Positions 6,019 through 7,470 of a stretch of DNA of 7,470 nucleotides are shown piece after piece. The notes under the pieces are model-generated. The model had not been told where the DNA came from. It saw only the letters and a list, made by a program, of their open reading frames with translations, and did no database searches. The stretch comes from Candidatus Solincola tengchongensis. GTDB taxonomy: Bacteria; Actinomycetota; Geothermincolia; Geothermincolales; RBG-13-55-18. The stretch's first letter is position 1. Every line of letters starts with the position of its first letter. Both the position numbers and the translations under genes were made by a program. The DNA is taken from NCBI GenBank assembly GCA_015711895.1, contig MU158618.1, positions 1 through 7,470 of the forward strand. Direction: 5' to 3'.

Positions 6019-6048
6019 GGACGGGACATAAAGAAAGGGGGGCGAGGG

Positions 6049-6303
6049 ATGGAAAAACAGGTGGGAAGGGTAACCCATTACTTCGGCAAGGTGGGTGTGG
6101 CAGCCATCGAGCTCGAGGACGAACTCAAGGTCGGGGACACCATACACGTCAAGGGGCACACCTCCGACTGGACCCAGAAGGTGGAGTCCATGCAGATCGA
6201 ACACCGCCCGGTAGAACGGGCGGGCCCCGGAGACGTCGTCGGGATCAAGGTCTTGGAGCATGCCCGCGAGCACGACGTGGTCTACAAGGTCATCGAGGAG
6301 TAG
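6049..6303 (+). CDS. translation elongation factor-like protein (stand-alone EF-Tu domain-2-like barrel)
   Basis: The 84-residue cytoplasmic protein is a complete member of a small family made of just one translation-factor beta-barrel, like domain 2 of EF-Tu and the C-terminal domain of U32 peptidases. It has no GTPase domain. Recognisable parts are VGRVTHYFGKVGVAAIEL (5-22), LKVGDTIHVKGHTSDW (26-41), ESMQIEHRPV (46-55) and AGPGDVVGIKV (58-68), the last being the typical closing strand of the barrel. ATG 6049 follows an AGGGGGG site 6 bases upstream, and the barrel begins at once, so the start is firm. Its cellular role is not established to my knowledge; binding RNA or a ribosomal or tRNA-related partner is suggested only by fold. 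It has a long, hairpin-rich upstream region and is followed 70 bases later by a gene with its own -10, so it may be a single-gene unit. Confidence 0.88.
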   Translation: MEKQVGRVTHYFGKVGVAAIELEDELKVGDTIHVKGHTSDWTQKVESMQIEHRPVERAGPGDVVGIKVLEHAREHDVVYKVIEE

Positions 6304-6332
6304 CCAGGTCCGTTCCCCGAGCCGGCATGGTT

Positions 6333-6338
6333 TATAAT
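6333..6338 (+). promoter_or_regulatory. -10 element before the membrane-protein gene
   Basis: TATAAT stands 35 bases before the ATG at 6374, inside otherwise GC-rich sequence, giving a start of transcription near 6345. No good -35 is seen at 16-18 bases upstream and there is no TGn extension, so an activator or weak use is likely. It suggests that the membrane protein and lipoprotein pair can be transcribed separately from the preceding gene. Confidence 0.4.
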
Positions 6339-6373
6339 CGCTCACGAGGGCGAACGACGTGAAAGGAGAGAGG

Positions 6374-6919
6374 ATGGCGGCCAGCCCGGGAAGTGAAGGC
6401 AAAAGCCTGGAGTTCGAGATACGTGGAGGTCCCTGGGAGGCTCTCCACGCCATGGTCTTCTACGCCGCGGTGATCTGCGCCATCCTGGCCACGGCGGGGG
6501 TCTCCCGCATGGCGACGGGGATAAGCGCGGTGGCCCTCCTCTTCTACAGCATCCTGGCCGTCTTCTCCTCTCCCACCTATCTGGTCATCATCCCGGAAGA
6601 GAAAGCCGTGGTATGGGAACGTTACCGCTTCTTCCTCCCCCTTCGTCGCAAGCACCCCCGCGAGGAGCTGGAGGAGATAGTGGTCCTGGAGTCGAGCGGA
6701 GCGCCCACGGAAGGGGACGAAAAGCGCTCCGGAGGGAGCCTCGCCTATTCCGCCCGCGTCTACCTGCGCTGGCGCGGAGGGAGGAAACGGAGGGTCTTCC
6801 GGTCAGAGATGTCCAGCTCCCCGGCGGAGAACCGGACCCGGGCCTTCCTGGTCGCGGAAGCCCTGGCCAGGCACCTGGGCTTGCCGGTCTCCTACTCCGG
6901 GCAGAGGCGGATGGGTTGA
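6374..6919 (+). CDS. small membrane protein with two transmembrane helices and a cytoplasmic-type C-terminal domain
   Basis: I recognise no named family. The 181-residue product has a short polar N-terminus, two hydrophobic helices (about 23-43 and 47-66, the second followed by TYLVII), then a soluble part of about 110 residues. The soluble part has alternating strand-like segments (KAVVWERYRFFLPL, 77-90; EEIVVLES, 100-107; SARVYLRW, 126-133), a very basic stretch RGGRKRRVFR (134-143) and a final helix (155-169). Two helices followed by a small beta-rich domain resemble membrane-anchored PH-like (YdbS-type) proteins, but this is a guess from shape. The ATG at 6374 has AGGAG 5 bases upstream; a GTG at 6359 is the alternative and lacks a site. 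Basic flanks suggest that both ends are cytoplasmic. The gene is followed after 19 bases by the lipoprotein gene, so the two products probably act together at the membrane. Confidence 0.8.
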   Translation: MAASPGSEGKSLEFEIRGGPWEALHAMVFYAAVICAILATAGVSRMATGISAVALLFYSILAVFSSPTYLVIIPEEKAVVWERYRFFLPLRRKHPREELEEIVVLESSGAPTEGDEKRSGGSLAYSARVYLRWRGGRKRRVFRSEMSSSPAENRTRAFLVAEALARHLGLPVSYSGQRRMG

Positions 6920-6938
6920 GGGGAGGGGAGAAGCGGTC

Positions 6939-7470
6939 ATGTCCTTTTGGAAGCGATTGGGCCAGAGAGCCGGTCTCCGGAAGATCGCGACGGCAGCCAT
7001 GGCGGCCATGCTCTCGCTCGCCCTCTCCGCGTGCGGCAACGGCGGGAAGGGCCTGCACTCCTGGGAAAGGGATCCCATCGTTCCCGGCTACTCGGCTGCG
7101 GACATCGAGATCGGGAGCGCCTTCTCCGCCGTCCTCGAGGTCCACGGGGAACCGGAAGAACACCGGCGGGACGGCGGCTACCTCTACGCCTATTATGGCC
7201 GCACACGCCAGGAGGGGAAAATCGACGACCCCGCTTCCTGGATCCTGGTGGTCACCCTCTACGACCAGGGCAACGGTTACCTCGACCCGGAGGACGAGGT
7301 GGGCGCGGTGGAGGTCTCCTCACCATACGCGGGAAGGACCTCCGGCGGGGTGGGGATAGGCAGCACCGCCGGGGAGGTGGAGGAAGAATTCGGCCCCTGC
7401 CCGAACGTCTCCACATCCACCACCGATTACGGCGAGTTGCTCCTCTACTCCTATGCCGACCGCGGCGTGG
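6939..7470 (+). CDS. lipoprotein with two BLIP/SmpA-like repeats (partial, runs off the window)
   Basis: The reading frame is open from ATG 6939 to the window edge (177 codons and one base). The N-terminus is a lipoprotein signal peptide: basic KRLGQRAGLRK (5-15), a hydrophobic stretch from 16, and lipobox LSAC with C32 as the lipidated cysteine. A flexible glycine-rich linker follows. Two similar units are visible: IGSAFSAVLEVHGEP (58-72) leading to YLYAYYG, and IGSTAGEVEEEFGPCP (140-155) leading to ELLLYSYADRG. The pattern IG-x(5-6)-V-x(3)-(F/H)-G-x-P then an aromatic strand is typical of small SmpA/BamE/BLIP-like folds, which mediate protein-protein contacts outside the membrane. Cleavage and anchoring on the outer face of the membrane are inferred. 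A GGGGAG site lies 8 bases before the start, 19 bases after the previous stop, so it is co-transcribed with the membrane protein. The C-terminus is not seen, and no function is assigned. Confidence 0.82.
   Translation, partial: MSFWKRLGQRAGLRKIATAAMAAMLSLALSACGNGGKGLHSWERDPIVPGYSAADIEIGSAFSAVLEVHGEPEEHRRDGGYLYAYYGRTRQEGKIDDPASWILVVTLYDQGNGYLDPEDEVGAVEVSSPYAGRTSGGVGIGSTAGEVEEEFGPCPNVSTSTTDYGELLLYSYADRGV

Larger units (their letters stand above)
5536..6048. other. divergent intergenic region with a stem-loop-rich plus-strand leader
   Basis: This stretch separates the minus-strand regulator from the plus-strand genes and shows no supported gene. The left part carries the regulator's promoter and an inverted repeat AATAT-CCCAG-ATATT at 5625-5639. 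The right part, 5841-6018, holds a series of hairpins. They are AGCC-GCGA-GGCT with a GNRA loop (5841-5852), an 11-base perfect stem (5873-5883 with 5908-5918), TATCC/GGATA (5953-5971), and CTGTCCC/GGGACAG (5995-6018). The run of GGGAC/GTCCC elements permits alternative pairings. I could not match it to a riboswitch class, and no convincing plus-strand promoter was found. Confidence 0.5.

Overview
The window is GC-rich bacterial DNA with well-spaced genes, strong Shine-Dalgarno sites and a marked preference for G or C at third codon positions. The gene set is a DHPS-fold methyltetrahydrofolate methyltransferase, a very large FAD/iron-sulfur/HdrD-like fusion protein, a CsoR-family repressor, a stand-alone EF-Tu domain-2-like protein and a lipoprotein. 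It suggests an anaerobic, C1-metabolising bacterium. A deep-branching Actinomycetota lineage is my best guess from style and gene content, but no rRNA or other marker is present, so this is inference.

Layout, left to right. Positions 2-153 hold what looks like the end of a plus-strand gene broken by a one-base shift. Positions 154-430 are non-coding. Positions 431-1258 (minus) encode the methyltransferase. Positions 1259-1688 are non-coding. Positions 1689-4754 (minus) encode a 1021-residue FAD-binding, ferredoxin-like and double CCG-domain oxidoreductase with an unusual methionine/proline-rich tail. Positions 4755-5256 are intergenic; they contain a CsoR-type operator-like palindrome inside a plausible promoter for the big gene, a possible decayed gene end, and a likely terminator for the next gene. 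Positions 5257-5535 (minus) encode the CsoR-family regulator. Positions 5536-6048 separate the divergent halves of the window and hold the regulator's promoter and a stem-loop-rich stretch before the plus-strand genes. Positions 6049-6303 encode the EF-Tu domain-2-like protein, 6374-6919 a two-helix membrane protein, and 6939 to the window edge a lipoprotein that is cut off.

The most interesting connection is on the minus strand. A metal- or persulfide-sensing type repressor lies directly upstream of the large oxidoreductase, whose promoter carries a site resembling the operators of that repressor family. The oxidoreductase ends in P-x-(M/L)-(M/L/V) tetrapeptide repeats, which could bind soft metals such as Cu(I) or associate with the membrane. 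The regulator keeps both family cysteines but lacks the usual metal-binding histidine, so a sulfur-species (CstR-like) signal is as plausible as copper. The methyltransferase points to one-carbon metabolism; the 430-base gap and its own ribosome-binding site mean it need not share a transcript with the large gene. On the plus strand, the membrane protein and the lipoprotein are spaced as an operon.
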